Part shown: positions 43,922-51,820 of the stretch, one piece after another | Layout: each line of letters opens with the position of its first letter | Numbering within the stretch: the stretch's first letter is position 1 | Translations under genes and position numbers: made by a program | The notes under the pieces: model-generated | Database searches by the model: none | The model's input: only the letters and a program-made list of their open reading frames with translations | Told to the model about the DNA's origin: nothing | Origin: Collinsella sp. | GTDB taxonomy: Bacteria; Actinomycetota; Coriobacteriia; Coriobacteriales; Coriobacteriaceae | NCBI GenBank assembly: GCA_019414565.1 | Contig: DXLU01000005.1 | Location: 1-64,000 of the forward strand | Direction of reading: 5' to 3' | DNA: 64,000 bases

Positions 43922-45337
43922 ATGGCTGAGGTTTGGCGCTTCTTTGCGCATGAGGATGATTTTGCCGATTTGGACGAAGCTGGCGCGTGCGAGCGCCTGG
44001 GCCGCGTGCTGTCGTTTCCGACCGTCTCGAGCATGGACGCCGAGGCGGTGGACTGGCGGCCCTTCGACGATCTGCGCGCCTATATGCAGCAGGCGTGGCC
44101 GCGCGTGTTCGCGGCGGGCGAGGTCGAGCTCGTCGACCATTCGCTGCTCGTGACGCTTACCGGCTCCGACCCTGCCCTTAAGCCCGTTATGCTCATGGGC
44201 CACATGGACGTGGTTCCCGTGGTGCCCGGCACCGAGGCTGACTGGGCGCATGCCCCCTTTAGTGGCCACGTGGACGACACCTACATTTGGGGTCGCGGCG
44301 CTATCGACATGAAAGATCAGGTCGCAGGCATTCTCGAGGCGGTTGAGTATGCGCTGGCCCACGGCTGGGAGCACGAGCGCACCCTGCTGCTGGCTTTTGG
44401 CCAGGACGAGGAAACCACGCAGTTCGGTGCGGGTGCCATCGGCCGCGTGCTCGAGGAGCGCGGCGTTGAACTTGAGTACCTGATCGACGAGGGCGACTAC
44501 CGCATCGTTCCGGCTGCCGAGTATAGCGCGGGCGAGGGTTGGCTCATGCACGCCGACCTGGCTGAGAAAGGTTATGCCGACATTGTGCTCAAGACGAAGA
44601 GTGAAGGCGGGCATTCGTCTAACCCCTACGGCGGCACATCGCTCGAGGTGCTGAGCCGTGCCATCGCTGCAATCTGCGATATCGAGTGGCCGACGCACGT
44701 GACCGACTTGCTTGCCGCCCAGCTCGTCGAGTTGGGGCTCTACACGGCCGATGAAATTGCCGCCAACGGGGATGTCATTGTCCGCGATTGCCTCGCCAGC
44801 AAAAAGCTCTATCCGCTGGTGGCGACCACCTGCGCGCCCACGCAGATCGAGGGCGGCAGCACCGGCGCCAACGTAATGCCGCAGGATATGTGGGCCAACA
44901 TCAACTTCCGCATGCTCGAGGGCACGAGCGTGGCCGATGTCGTTACCCGCTGCCGCGAGGCGGTTGCCGCGGCGGGCCTTGCCGGGCGCGTGGAGATCGA
45001 ACTCGGTCCCGGCAGCTCCGAGCCTTCGCCGTCTCCGCGCGTCGGCGGGCCGGGGCTCGAGGCCGTCCGCGCCATCGCCGCCCACTATTTCCGTGATCCA
45101 AAGGGGACGGAGGAAAACGGATCATTCGAGCCAGTGGCAATTGTGCCCTCGACCGTGATCGGTGCGACCGATGCTGCCAACTACCAGCACATTTGCCCCG
45201 AGTGCATTCGCTTCTCGGCCTTTGTGGTTGATGACGACGAGTGTGATCGCGGCGTCCACGGCACCAACGAGCGCATCACCCGCTGCGCCTTCCTCCAGGG
45301 TGTCCGCTTTCTCATCGCTCTGCTCCACACGCTCTAG
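43922..45337 (+). CDS. M20-family metallopeptidase (carboxypeptidase S-like)
   Basis: A 471-residue di-zinc peptidase of the M20 family. Metal and catalytic motifs are GHMDVVPV, RGAIDMKDQ, and GQDEETTQFGA with the catalytic Glu pair. It has the inserted dimerisation domain starting around HADLAEKGYADIVLK. The length and sequence fit the carboxypeptidase S/Gly-X subgroup acting on small peptides or N-acyl amino acids. It follows the amino acid ABC importer by 72 bases, suggesting that imported peptides or acylated amino acids are hydrolysed inside the cell. A palindrome starts directly at its stop codon. Confidence 0.92.
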   Translation: MAEVWRFFAHEDDFADLDEAGACERLGRVLSFPTVSSMDAEAVDWRPFDDLRAYMQQAWPRVFAAGEVELVDHSLLVTLTGSDPALKPVMLMGHMDVVPVVPGTEADWAHAPFSGHVDDTYIWGRGAIDMKDQVAGILEAVEYALAHGWEHERTLLLAFGQDEETTQFGAGAIGRVLEERGVELEYLIDEGDYRIVPAAEYSAGEGWLMHADLAEKGYADIVLKTKSEGGHSSNPYGGTSLEVLSRAIAAICDIEWPTHVTDLLAAQLVELGLYTADEIAANGDVIVRDCLASKKLYPLVATTCAPTQIEGGSTGANVMPQDMWANINFRMLEGTSVADVVTRCREAVAAAGLAGRVEIELGPGSSEPSPSPRVGGPGLEAVRAIAAHYFRDPKGTEENGSFEPVAIVPSTVIGATDAANYQHICPECIRFSAFVVDDDECDRGVHGTNERITRCAFLQGVRFLIALLHTL

Positions 45338-45370
45338 AATCCGACAAAGGGACTGTCCCTTTGTCGGATT
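45338..45370. repeat. TGTGACAAAGGG-family palindrome, copy 4 (variant ends)
   Basis: 15-bp perfect inverted repeat (45338-45352 with 45356-45370), core GACAAAGGGAC, with the outer bases changed from ATGT to ATCC on both arms together. It begins at the base after the stop codon of the peptidase gene. Confidence 0.85.
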
Positions 45371-45452
45371 CCGTGCGGGTTATATGCAGGTTTGTCTGCG
45401 CACGCTATCATGTATGGGTTAGACCGCAACTATGTACCCCACACGCGAAGGG

Positions 45453-45485
45453 ATGCGCATGTATCTGAAGATCGACATGTTCTAG
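45453..45485 (+). CDS. Possible 10-codon leader peptide ahead of prfA
   Basis: ATG at 45453 (or 45459) opens a frame reading MRMYLKIDMF and ending in TAG at 45483-45485, behind a CGAAGGG sequence. It lies 81 bases before the prfA start. Nothing else supports expression. The choice of TAG, a stop read by RF1 and not RF2, is what makes it noteworthy. Confidence 0.3.
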   Translation: MRMYLKIDMF

Positions 45486-45565
45486 CTGGGCTTACCCCCG
45501 CAGTGGCGCCATGCGCCCCATCAACTCTGCCGATTTTCACCTTCACGCATATAAAGGAGTCCGTC

Positions 45566-46633
45566 ATGCGCGACAAGCTCGAAAAGATCATCAAGGCCTA
45601 CGAGGAGCTCGAGAAGAAGCTGTCCGACCCGGCCGTCGCCTCCGACATCAAGGAGTTCACGCGTCTCAACAAGGAGTACGCGCACCAGTCCGACCTCATT
45701 GCTGCCTCGCGCGAGTACATCGGCGCGCTCGACGACATCGAGGCTGCCAAGGAAATGCTCCACGATACCACCGATGCCGATGAGAAGGAGATGCTCCAGA
45801 TGGACATCTCCGAAAACGAGGCTAAGCTTCCCCAGCTCGAGGAAGATATCAAGTACATGCTCATCCCGAGCGACCCCAACGACGACAAGAACACCATCGT
45901 CGAGATCCGCTCCGCCGCCGGTGGCGACGAGGCGGCCATCTTCGCCGGCGACTTGTACAAGATGTACCAGCGCTTTTGCGAGTCGCGCGGCTGGAAGACC
46001 ACCGTGCTCGATTCCAGCCCCAGCGAGGCCGGCGGCTTTAAGTCCATCGAGTTCAAGGTCGAGGGCGACCGCGTCTACTCCGTCATGAAGTTCGAGTCCG
46101 GCGTGCACCGTGTCCAGCGCGTTCCCAAGACCGAGTCCCAGGGCCGTATCCAGACCTCTACGGCAACCGTCGCCGTGCTTCCCGAGGCCGAGGAAATCGA
46201 CGTCCAGATCAACCAGTCCGACCTGCGCATCGACACCTACTGCGCCTCCGGCCCTGGCGGTCAGTGCGTTAACACTACCTACTCCGCCGTGCGCATCACC
46301 CACCTGCCCACCAACACCGTGGTGCAGTCGCAGGAGCAGCGTTCCCAGATCCAGAACCGCGAGGTCTGCATGCAGATGCTGCGCGCCCGCCTCTACGAGA
46401 TGGAGCTCGAGAAGCAGCAGGCAGAGCTCGGTGCCGAGCGCCAAAGCCAGATCGGCCACGGTAACCGTTCCGAGAAGATCCGTACCTACAACCAGCCCCA
46501 GGACCGCGTGACCGACCACCGCATCGGTTTCAACTCCACCTACAACGGTGTCCTTCTGGGCGACCAACTCGGCACCGTGATCGAGGCGCTCGCCGCCGCC
46601 GAGCGTGCCGAGAAGCTAGCGCAGGCCGTGTAG
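45566..46633 (+). CDS. prfA: Peptide chain release factor 1
   Basis: A 355-residue class I release factor that reads UAA and UAG and hydrolyses peptidyl-tRNA. The catalytic GGQ is at residues 231-233 and the stop-codon-reading tripeptide is Pro187-Lys188-Thr189, where many bacteria have PAT or PVT. The length matches RF1. The ATG at 45566 follows AAAGGAG. prmC, whose product methylates the GGQ glutamine, is the next gene, as in many genomes, although here a 644-base non-coding stretch separates them. Confidence 0.96.
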   Translation: MRDKLEKIIKAYEELEKKLSDPAVASDIKEFTRLNKEYAHQSDLIAASREYIGALDDIEAAKEMLHDTTDADEKEMLQMDISENEAKLPQLEEDIKYMLIPSDPNDDKNTIVEIRSAAGGDEAAIFAGDLYKMYQRFCESRGWKTTVLDSSPSEAGGFKSIEFKVEGDRVYSVMKFESGVHRVQRVPKTESQGRIQTSTATVAVLPEAEEIDVQINQSDLRIDTYCASGPGGQCVNTTYSAVRITHLPTNTVVQSQEQRSQIQNREVCMQMLRARLYEMELEKQQAELGAERQSQIGHGNRSEKIRTYNQPQDRVTDHRIGFNSTYNGVLLGDQLGTVIEALAAAERAEKLAQAV

Positions 46634-46783
46634 TGGGTTACGCGGTTTTACCAAACCGCGTAACGGCTCGACGCTGCAAACGCCCCTAAGCGGCAATCTG
46701 ACGTTCAATCGTCGGTCGCGTACCGAAGTACGCTTCCCTCCTTTTTCACGTCACCTTGCTCGCTTAGGGGCGTTTTCGCTGAC
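46634..46783 (+). other. Structured post-stop element, copy C
   Basis: It begins right after the prfA stop. Hairpin 1 is the 12-bp GTTACGCGGTTT/AAACCGCGTAAC with loop TACC. CGACGCTGC lies at 46669-46677. Stem 2 pairs AAACGCCCCTAAGCGGCAA with TTGCTCGCTTAGGGGCGTTT with one bulged base. TGACGT pairs with ACGTCA inside, and the inner hairpin is GCGTAC/GTACGC. Compared with copies A, B and D, both sides of every stem have changed together. Confidence 0.85.
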
Positions 46784-46805
46784 TTATGTTCAACCTGCGG
46801 CGGGG

Positions 46806-47270
46806 CACTCATTGGGGACAGACTTAAATGAGTAGTCGTTGGGGACGTTGTTAAATGACTAGTCAAACAAGAACGTCCAACGACTAGGCAGGGCACATTG
46901 CTTTGAGATGTTATTCAATCGGTTTTGATGGCCTTTGAGCTGCTGAACTGCTTAAAGCAATTGGCGGTATTCATCTGCAATTGAAAATATTGCTCGAAAA
47001 ATCGTCCAAGAAGTCGCGGGGCGATTTTTGATGCGTCGCGCGTCAAGCGATGTGGCAAGCGTTTGGTTAGATATTGGTCAGTTTTGGGGCAACCTTGCCA
47101 AAAGCTTGACGGATGCAGATTTAGACGTCGACGAATGAACACTCTAGGCAGGCTCCAAGCAAAATTCTGGGCTGATTCTCGATAATCGCCTTTAATCGCC
47201 CCTTGCCAAGCGCTGGCCTCGCTTACAATCTGCTCCGACATTCGCGCGCCGTCCGGCGCTTAAGAGGGGA
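46806..47270. other. Gene-poor AT-rich stretch with repeats before prmC
   Basis: 46806-46893 holds GGGGACGTT-type repeats, including a segment that is the reverse complement of 29291-29320 with one mismatch. 46900-47200 is clearly lower in GC than its surroundings and contains a hairpin (46997-47004 with 47022-47029, AAAAATCG). An open frame on the minus strand (46915-47241, 108 residues) lacks a ribosome binding site and any recognisable motif. It may be a decayed gene, but I cannot identify one. Confidence 0.5.
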
Positions 47271-47277
47271 GGGCCCC

Positions 47278-48552
47278 ATGGCAAACGAGATTTGGACCAT
47301 CAAGCGTTGTCTCGAGTGGACCAAGGAGTACCTGGCCGAGCGCGGCGAGGAGCACCCCCGTCTTTCTGCCGAGTGGCTGCTGTGCGCCGCCACGGGCCTG
47401 GCGCGCATTGACCTATATATGCGTATGGACGAGACGCTTAACGCGGCCCAGCTCGAGACCATGCATGCGGCCGTTGTCCGCCGCGCTAAGGGCGAGCCGC
47501 TGCAATACATCACGGGCAGCACGCAGTTTCGCATGATCGACGTCGCGTGCGCCCCCGGTGTGCTCATTCCGCGCCCCGAGACCGAGATGCTCGTCGAGGA
47601 AGTCCTCAATTATCTGGATGCCGAGGTACTGAGCCCCGAGGCCGCTGCCCGTCAGCGTGTTGAGCTGCCTTGGAACGATGAGGTCGAGGAGGCACGCAAG
47701 GCCGAGGCCGCGCTGGCAGACGAACGGGCGACGGCCGAGCGCCGTGCCGCCAACCTCACAGCTGCCGACGAGGCGGCGCTAGGCGGCGATGTGCTGGGCA
47801 GTCGCGCTTATGCCGAGGAACTGGCCGATCGCGAGGCCGAGGAAGCCGCCGCGCAGGCGGCAGAAGCCGAAGCGGCAGAAGCAGAGGCCATGGAAACCCC
47901 CGAGCCCGAGCTCGACGAATACGGCATCGCCATTGAGGACAACGACCAACAGGCGACTCCCGCGCAAGATGCCGCCGAGGCCAACGTATCTGCCCCAGCC
48001 GAGCCCCGCACTGCCCGCGTTCTCGAGGTCGGCTGCGGCACGGGCTGCATTTCGCTCTCCCTTGCCTGGGAGCGCCGCGGCCACGTTACCTGCACTGCTA
48101 CCGATATCGAGCCGCGCGCCATCGATCTGGCCACCAAAAACCGTGATGCGCTTGGCCTCACGTCCGACGAGGTCGCCTTCAGCCTCACAAACCTGGTGAG
48201 TTCCATTCCCCGCGAAGAGTGGGGCACCTTTGATGTGCTCGTCTCCAACCCACCTTACATCCCGACCGACGTCATGCGCTCGCTGCCGCATGAGGTCAAG
48301 GACTTTGAGCCCGATCTGGCGCTCGAGGGCGGTGCCGACGGTCTCGATATCTTCCGCCGCCTGCTCAACGCGGCGCCCTACATGCTGCGTGCCGGCGGCC
48401 TGTTTGCCTGCGAGCTCTACGAGGGCGCGCTCGACGCCGCGGCCGAGCTCTGTCGTCAAGCAGGCCTTTCGGACGTGCGTATCGTCCACGACCTCACCGA
48501 TCGCCCCCGCATTGTCCGAGCCATCGTCACCGAGCCCAAGCAACGCCAGTAA
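47278..48552 (+). CDS. prmC: PrmC, release factor glutamine N5-methyltransferase, with long insertion
   Basis: A 424-residue SAM-dependent methyltransferase that modifies the GGQ glutamine of RF1 and RF2. The N-terminal helical domain (1-110, with LQYITG and FRMIDVACAPGVLIPRPETE) and the catalytic domain (246-424, SAM motif LEVGCGTGCIS and catalytic NPPYIP near 325) are both intact. Between them, residues 117-245 form an Ala/Glu-rich low-complexity insert absent from ordinary PrmC (about 280 residues). The insert is in frame and has normal GC content. The ATG at 47278 follows GAGGGGAGG. Confidence 0.94.
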   Translation: MANEIWTIKRCLEWTKEYLAERGEEHPRLSAEWLLCAATGLARIDLYMRMDETLNAAQLETMHAAVVRRAKGEPLQYITGSTQFRMIDVACAPGVLIPRPETEMLVEEVLNYLDAEVLSPEAAARQRVELPWNDEVEEARKAEAALADERATAERRAANLTAADEAALGGDVLGSRAYAEELADREAEEAAAQAAEAEAAEAEAMETPEPELDEYGIAIEDNDQQATPAQDAAEANVSAPAEPRTARVLEVGCGTGCISLSLAWERRGHVTCTATDIEPRAIDLATKNRDALGLTSDEVAFSLTNLVSSIPREEWGTFDVLVSNPPYIPTDVMRSLPHEVKDFEPDLALEGGADGLDIFRRLLNAAPYMLRAGGLFACELYEGALDAAAELCRQAGLSDVRIVHDLTDRPRIVRAIVTEPKQRQ

Positions 48553-48566
48553 TATTTATTAACTGG

Positions 48567-48595
48567 TTAGCAAAAATTATAAAGTAGTTTATAAT
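48567..48595 (+). promoter_or_regulatory. Candidate hicAB promoter and operator
   Basis: TTAGCA (48567-48572) and TATAAT (48590-48595) stand 17 bases apart. The -10 box lies within a palindrome ATTATAAA-GTAG-TTTATAAT (48576-48595), a natural site for autorepression by the HicB antitoxin. Confidence 0.5.
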
Positions 48596-48620
48596 TAGGA
48601 CGGCTGAAAGAGGTCGGCCC

Positions 48621-48806
48621 ATGCAACCTCCTACCTTTCGGGAAATCATTGCCCTACTCAAGCACGATGGATTCGTGAAGGTCGCGCAAGTCGGTAGTCA
48701 TGCTAAGTATGTTTCTGGTGACCGCGTTGTCACCGTGAACGGCTCTGGTGGTGATCGACCAAAGAAGGGCACGTGGGCAAGTATTCGTCGCCAAGCTGGA
48801 TGGTAG
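48621..48806 (+). CDS. hicA: HicA-like toxin (mRNA interferase)
   Basis: A 61-residue protein of the HicA/YcfA family with a double-stranded-RNA-binding-like fold. The start FREIIALLKHDGFVKVAQVG leads to the conserved catalytic His27 in GSHAKYV, and the sequence ends KKGTWASIRRQAG as in the family. It would cleave mRNA when free of its antitoxin. It is followed after 11 bases by the hicB-like gene. The pair is inserted between prmC and the tsaC-like gene. Confidence 0.9.
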   Translation: MQPPTFREIIALLKHDGFVKVAQVGSHAKYVSGDRVVTVNGSGGDRPKKGTWASIRRQAGW

Positions 48807-48817
48807 TTGGAGGCAAA

Positions 48818-49264
48818 ATGAGGCAGCGATTTACCTATGACTGCGTTCTCATAAAAGAAGACGATGGTTACTGCGCTAGCTTCCCGCAGATTCCCGGCGC
48901 CTTTGCCGATGGCGATACGCGCGAAGAAGCGATTGCCCATGCCACCGAGGCACTGATGGCGTTTTTGGCCGACGACCTCAACAACGGTTTGACTCCGGCA
49001 GGGTACGAACGCTCGGTCGAGGTCGTGGCCCTTTCAGTCGAAATCGACCACGAGGACGCTCGGGAAGCGGCGTGCCGAACATTTAAAGACGCAGCGCTGG
49101 ACCTCAAAGTCTCCGCTCCGCGGATTACCGCGCTGGTCAAAGCCGGAAAGCTCGATGTTGAACTCGTCGACGGCCGTCGGATGATAACGATAGACAGCAT
49201 CGAGCGTTACGCCGCCCAAGAACGTCACGCCGGCAGGCCAAAGAAGTTCGTCGCAGTCCAATAA
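48818..49264 (+). CDS. hicB: HicB-like antitoxin
   Basis: A 148-residue antitoxin. Residues 1-60 are the HicB partial RNase H-like domain (FTYDCVLIKEDDGYCASFPQ, then IPGAFADGDTREEAIAHA). The C-terminal part carries a helix-turn-helix-like segment (DLKVSAPRITALVKAGKLDV) that probably binds the operator near 48576. The ATG at 48818 follows TTGGAGG. It should neutralise HicA and repress the operon. Confidence 0.9.
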   Translation: MRQRFTYDCVLIKEDDGYCASFPQIPGAFADGDTREEAIAHATEALMAFLADDLNNGLTPAGYERSVEVVALSVEIDHEDAREAACRTFKDAALDLKVSAPRITALVKAGKLDVELVDGRRMITIDSIERYAAQERHAGRPKKFVAVQ

Positions 49265-49398
49265 CCCCCTCACTTTCACCGACTACTAGAGCCGCTCACC
49301 AAACCAACATGCGCTCTGGGCAAATAGGTTGAACGTTTCGTGCGAGAATGCCCCACAGTAAACAAACTTGCACCAGAGCGTAAGGGGCTGGCATACAC

Positions 49399-50142
49399 AT
49401 GCAGACGGTCTATCGGGTATACGAGGGAACGCGCGAGCCGCATCGGCTTGCCGTCGAGCGCACGGCCGAGGTGCTCGGCCGCGGCGGCCTGGCTTTGATC
49501 CCGACCGAGACCGTCTACGGTGTCGCCGTGGCAGTCAACGCCTTCTCGGACGCCGTGCCCCAAGATACAAGCGAATTCCCATCGTGGCCGCGCGATCCGC
49601 AGGCTGCCGTCAATGGCGCCGCAGTTCCTGCGCTCGGCACCGGCTATCGCCGTATCTTCACTCTCAAGCAACGTGAACTCACGCAAACCGTCGCTTGGCT
49701 GGTCGATGGCGTCGAAGCACTCGACCGCTATGGCGTGGATATCCCGGAAGATGCCCGCATACTCGCGCGACGATGCTGGCCGGGAGCCCTGACTATCGTG
49801 GTCAAGGCAGCTCCCTGCGTGCCGACCTTTATGCGCGCTGCCGACGACACGGTGGCACTTCGCGCTTCGGCCTCGCCCGTGGTGCAGGCGCTCATTCGCG
49901 CCTGTGGCAGCCCCCTTGCCTGCACCAGCGCCAACACGCATGGCGCGCCCGCGCCGGCAAGTTTTATCACGGTGGAGGGTCGCATCCTGGAGGGGGTCGA
50001 TGTTGCCGTCGACGCCGGTGAGACCCCGTGTCGCGACGCCTCGACCATCGTGTCGTTTCAGCACGGCGAGCTCCAGATCCTGCGCCAAGGCGCACTTCCC
50101 GCATCAGAGATCGAACGGGTCCTGTCCGACCCGATGCAATAG
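49399..50142 (+). CDS. L-threonylcarbamoyladenylate synthase (TsaC/YrdC/Sua5 family)
   Basis: A 247-residue YrdC-domain protein. It makes threonylcarbamoyl-AMP for the t6A37 modification of ANN-decoding tRNAs. The motif LIPTETVYGVAVAVNAF and the late region WPGALTIVVKA, CTSANTHGAPAP match the family. A segment of about 35 residues (SDAVPQDTSEFPSWPRD onward) is inserted after the first motif. The genes prfA, prmC and this one are commonly neighbours; here the hicAB pair splits them. Confidence 0.9.
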   Translation: MQTVYRVYEGTREPHRLAVERTAEVLGRGGLALIPTETVYGVAVAVNAFSDAVPQDTSEFPSWPRDPQAAVNGAAVPALGTGYRRIFTLKQRELTQTVAWLVDGVEALDRYGVDIPEDARILARRCWPGALTIVVKAAPCVPTFMRAADDTVALRASASPVVQALIRACGSPLACTSANTHGAPAPASFITVEGRILEGVDVAVDAGETPCRDASTIVSFQHGELQILRQGALPASEIERVLSDPMQ

Positions 50143-50155
50143 AAAGGTTTAAGCG

Positions 50156-51697
50156 ATGTCGTTGAATCTGGGCAGCCTGGGCATGGAAGATGCCTCGTTT
50201 GACTTTGGCGGTTCCTACATCATGGCGCTCGACTGCGGCACCACCTCGGTACTTGCGACCATCGTCGACGAGTACGGCTGCATCGTCGCGCAGGCACGTC
50301 GCAGCGTCAAAACCAGCTTTCCGCGTCCCGGCTGGGTGGAGCAAGACCCCATGGCGGTCCTTGCTAGCCAGATCGCCGTCATGATGGAAGTCCAGTTTAA
50401 GAGCGGTATCCACTCCGACCGCATTGCCGCCATCGGCATCTCCAACCAGCGCGAGACCACGGTGGTCTGGGATCGCGTGAGCGGTCAGCCGATCTATAAC
50501 GCTATCGTATGGCAGTGCCGCCGTACCGCACCTCTGATCGACGAGCTTGTCGAGCAGGGCGCAGAAGGGCTGGTGCGCTCCCGCACGGGACTCACGCTCG
50601 ACCCGTATTTCTCGGCCTCCAAGGTGCAGTGGATTCTCGACAACGTCGACGGCGCACGCGAAAGCGCGGCGGCGGGCGACCTCATGTTTGGCACCATCGA
50701 CACCTGGCTCATCTACAACCTCACCGGCGGCCAGGTCTTTGCCACCGACTACACCAATGCCAGCCGCACGGCACTCTTTAATATCCATACGCTCGATTGG
50801 GACGACGACCTGCTGGCACTCTTTGACGTTCCACGTTCCATGATGCCCGAGGTTCGCTGGAGCTCGGGCGACTACGGCCGCGTCGCGAGCGACATCATGA
50901 CCAACATGCCGCCCATCATGGGCGTGGCGGGTGACCAACAGGCGTCGCTGTTCGGCCACTGCTGTTTCCGTCCCGGCCAGACCAAAAACACCTATGGCAC
51001 GGGTTGCTTTATGCTCATGAACACCGGCGACGAGATCGTCGAATCCAAGAATGGCCTGGTCTCCACCATCGGTATCGCTGCGGACGGCAAAGTCAGCTAT
51101 GCGCTCGAGGGCTCTATTTTTGCCGCCGGCTCAACGATGAACTGGCTTCGCAACAACATGGGCATCATCTCGAGCGTGAGCGAGTCGGCACAACTCGCTG
51201 CTTCGATTAGCGACAACGAGGGCTGCTACTTCGTTCCCGCCTTTGCGGGTTTGGGTGCTCCCTGGTGGGACCCGCATGCTCGCGGTATCGTGTGCGGTCT
51301 GACCGGCGCCTCGAGCCGTGCGACCATCGTACGTGCCGCCTGCGAATCCATGGCATATCAGAGCTACGACGTGCTGCGCGCCATGGAGCAGGACGTGGGG
51401 CTTTCGATTGAGCGCCTGTCTGTCGATGGCGGTGCCTCGCGCAACGAGTTCATCATGCAATTCCAGGCCGACCTGCTGGATATCCCCGTGCTGCAATGCG
51501 AGACGGTGGAGACCACGGCAATCGGTGCCGCGTACTTGGCGGGTCTTGCCGTCGGCTATTGGGAAGACCTGGAAGAGCTGGAGCAAAATGCCCAGATCGT
51601 TAGGACCTTCCTTCCCCACATGTCCGCCGAGCGCCGCGAGCAAAACCTTGCGGGCTGGCGTGATGCAGTCAGGCGCTCGCTCAGCACCTCACAGTAG
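50156..51697 (+). CDS. glpK: Glycerol kinase
   Basis: A 513-residue FGGY-family kinase that phosphorylates glycerol to glycerol-3-phosphate with ATP. The N-terminal ALDCGTTSVLATIVDE phosphate loop, the substrate-binding SNQRETTVVWD, GTIDTWLIYNLTGG, and GVAGDQQASLFG match glycerol kinases. A 20-residue N-terminal extension precedes the usual start. It begins 13 bases after the tsaC-like gene. No glpF or glpD gene is adjacent. Confidence 0.94.
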   Translation: MSLNLGSLGMEDASFDFGGSYIMALDCGTTSVLATIVDEYGCIVAQARRSVKTSFPRPGWVEQDPMAVLASQIAVMMEVQFKSGIHSDRIAAIGISNQRETTVVWDRVSGQPIYNAIVWQCRRTAPLIDELVEQGAEGLVRSRTGLTLDPYFSASKVQWILDNVDGARESAAAGDLMFGTIDTWLIYNLTGGQVFATDYTNASRTALFNIHTLDWDDDLLALFDVPRSMMPEVRWSSGDYGRVASDIMTNMPPIMGVAGDQQASLFGHCCFRPGQTKNTYGTGCFMLMNTGDEIVESKNGLVSTIGIAADGKVSYALEGSIFAAGSTMNWLRNNMGIISSVSESAQLAASISDNEGCYFVPAFAGLGAPWWDPHARGIVCGLTGASSRATIVRAACESMAYQSYDVLRAMEQDVGLSIERLSVDGGASRNEFIMQFQADLLDIPVLQCETVETTAIGAAYLAGLAVGYWEDLEELEQNAQIVRTFLPHMSAERREQNLAGWRDAVRRSLSTSQ

Positions 51698-51820
51698 GGC
51701 TGCGATGGGCTGCTCGATACAACAAACCGCTAAACTAATGCATGGCGTGCGGCGGCAACATTGCTGCGCGCCTTGTCAGCAAGGCCGTTTTGCGGCCGCA
51801 ACGAAAGGGGCAATCAATCC

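Noticed and set aside
46915..47241. A 108-residue minus-strand gene between prfA and prmC
   Set aside because: No ribosome binding site, no recognisable motif, and it crosses the prmC promoter region.
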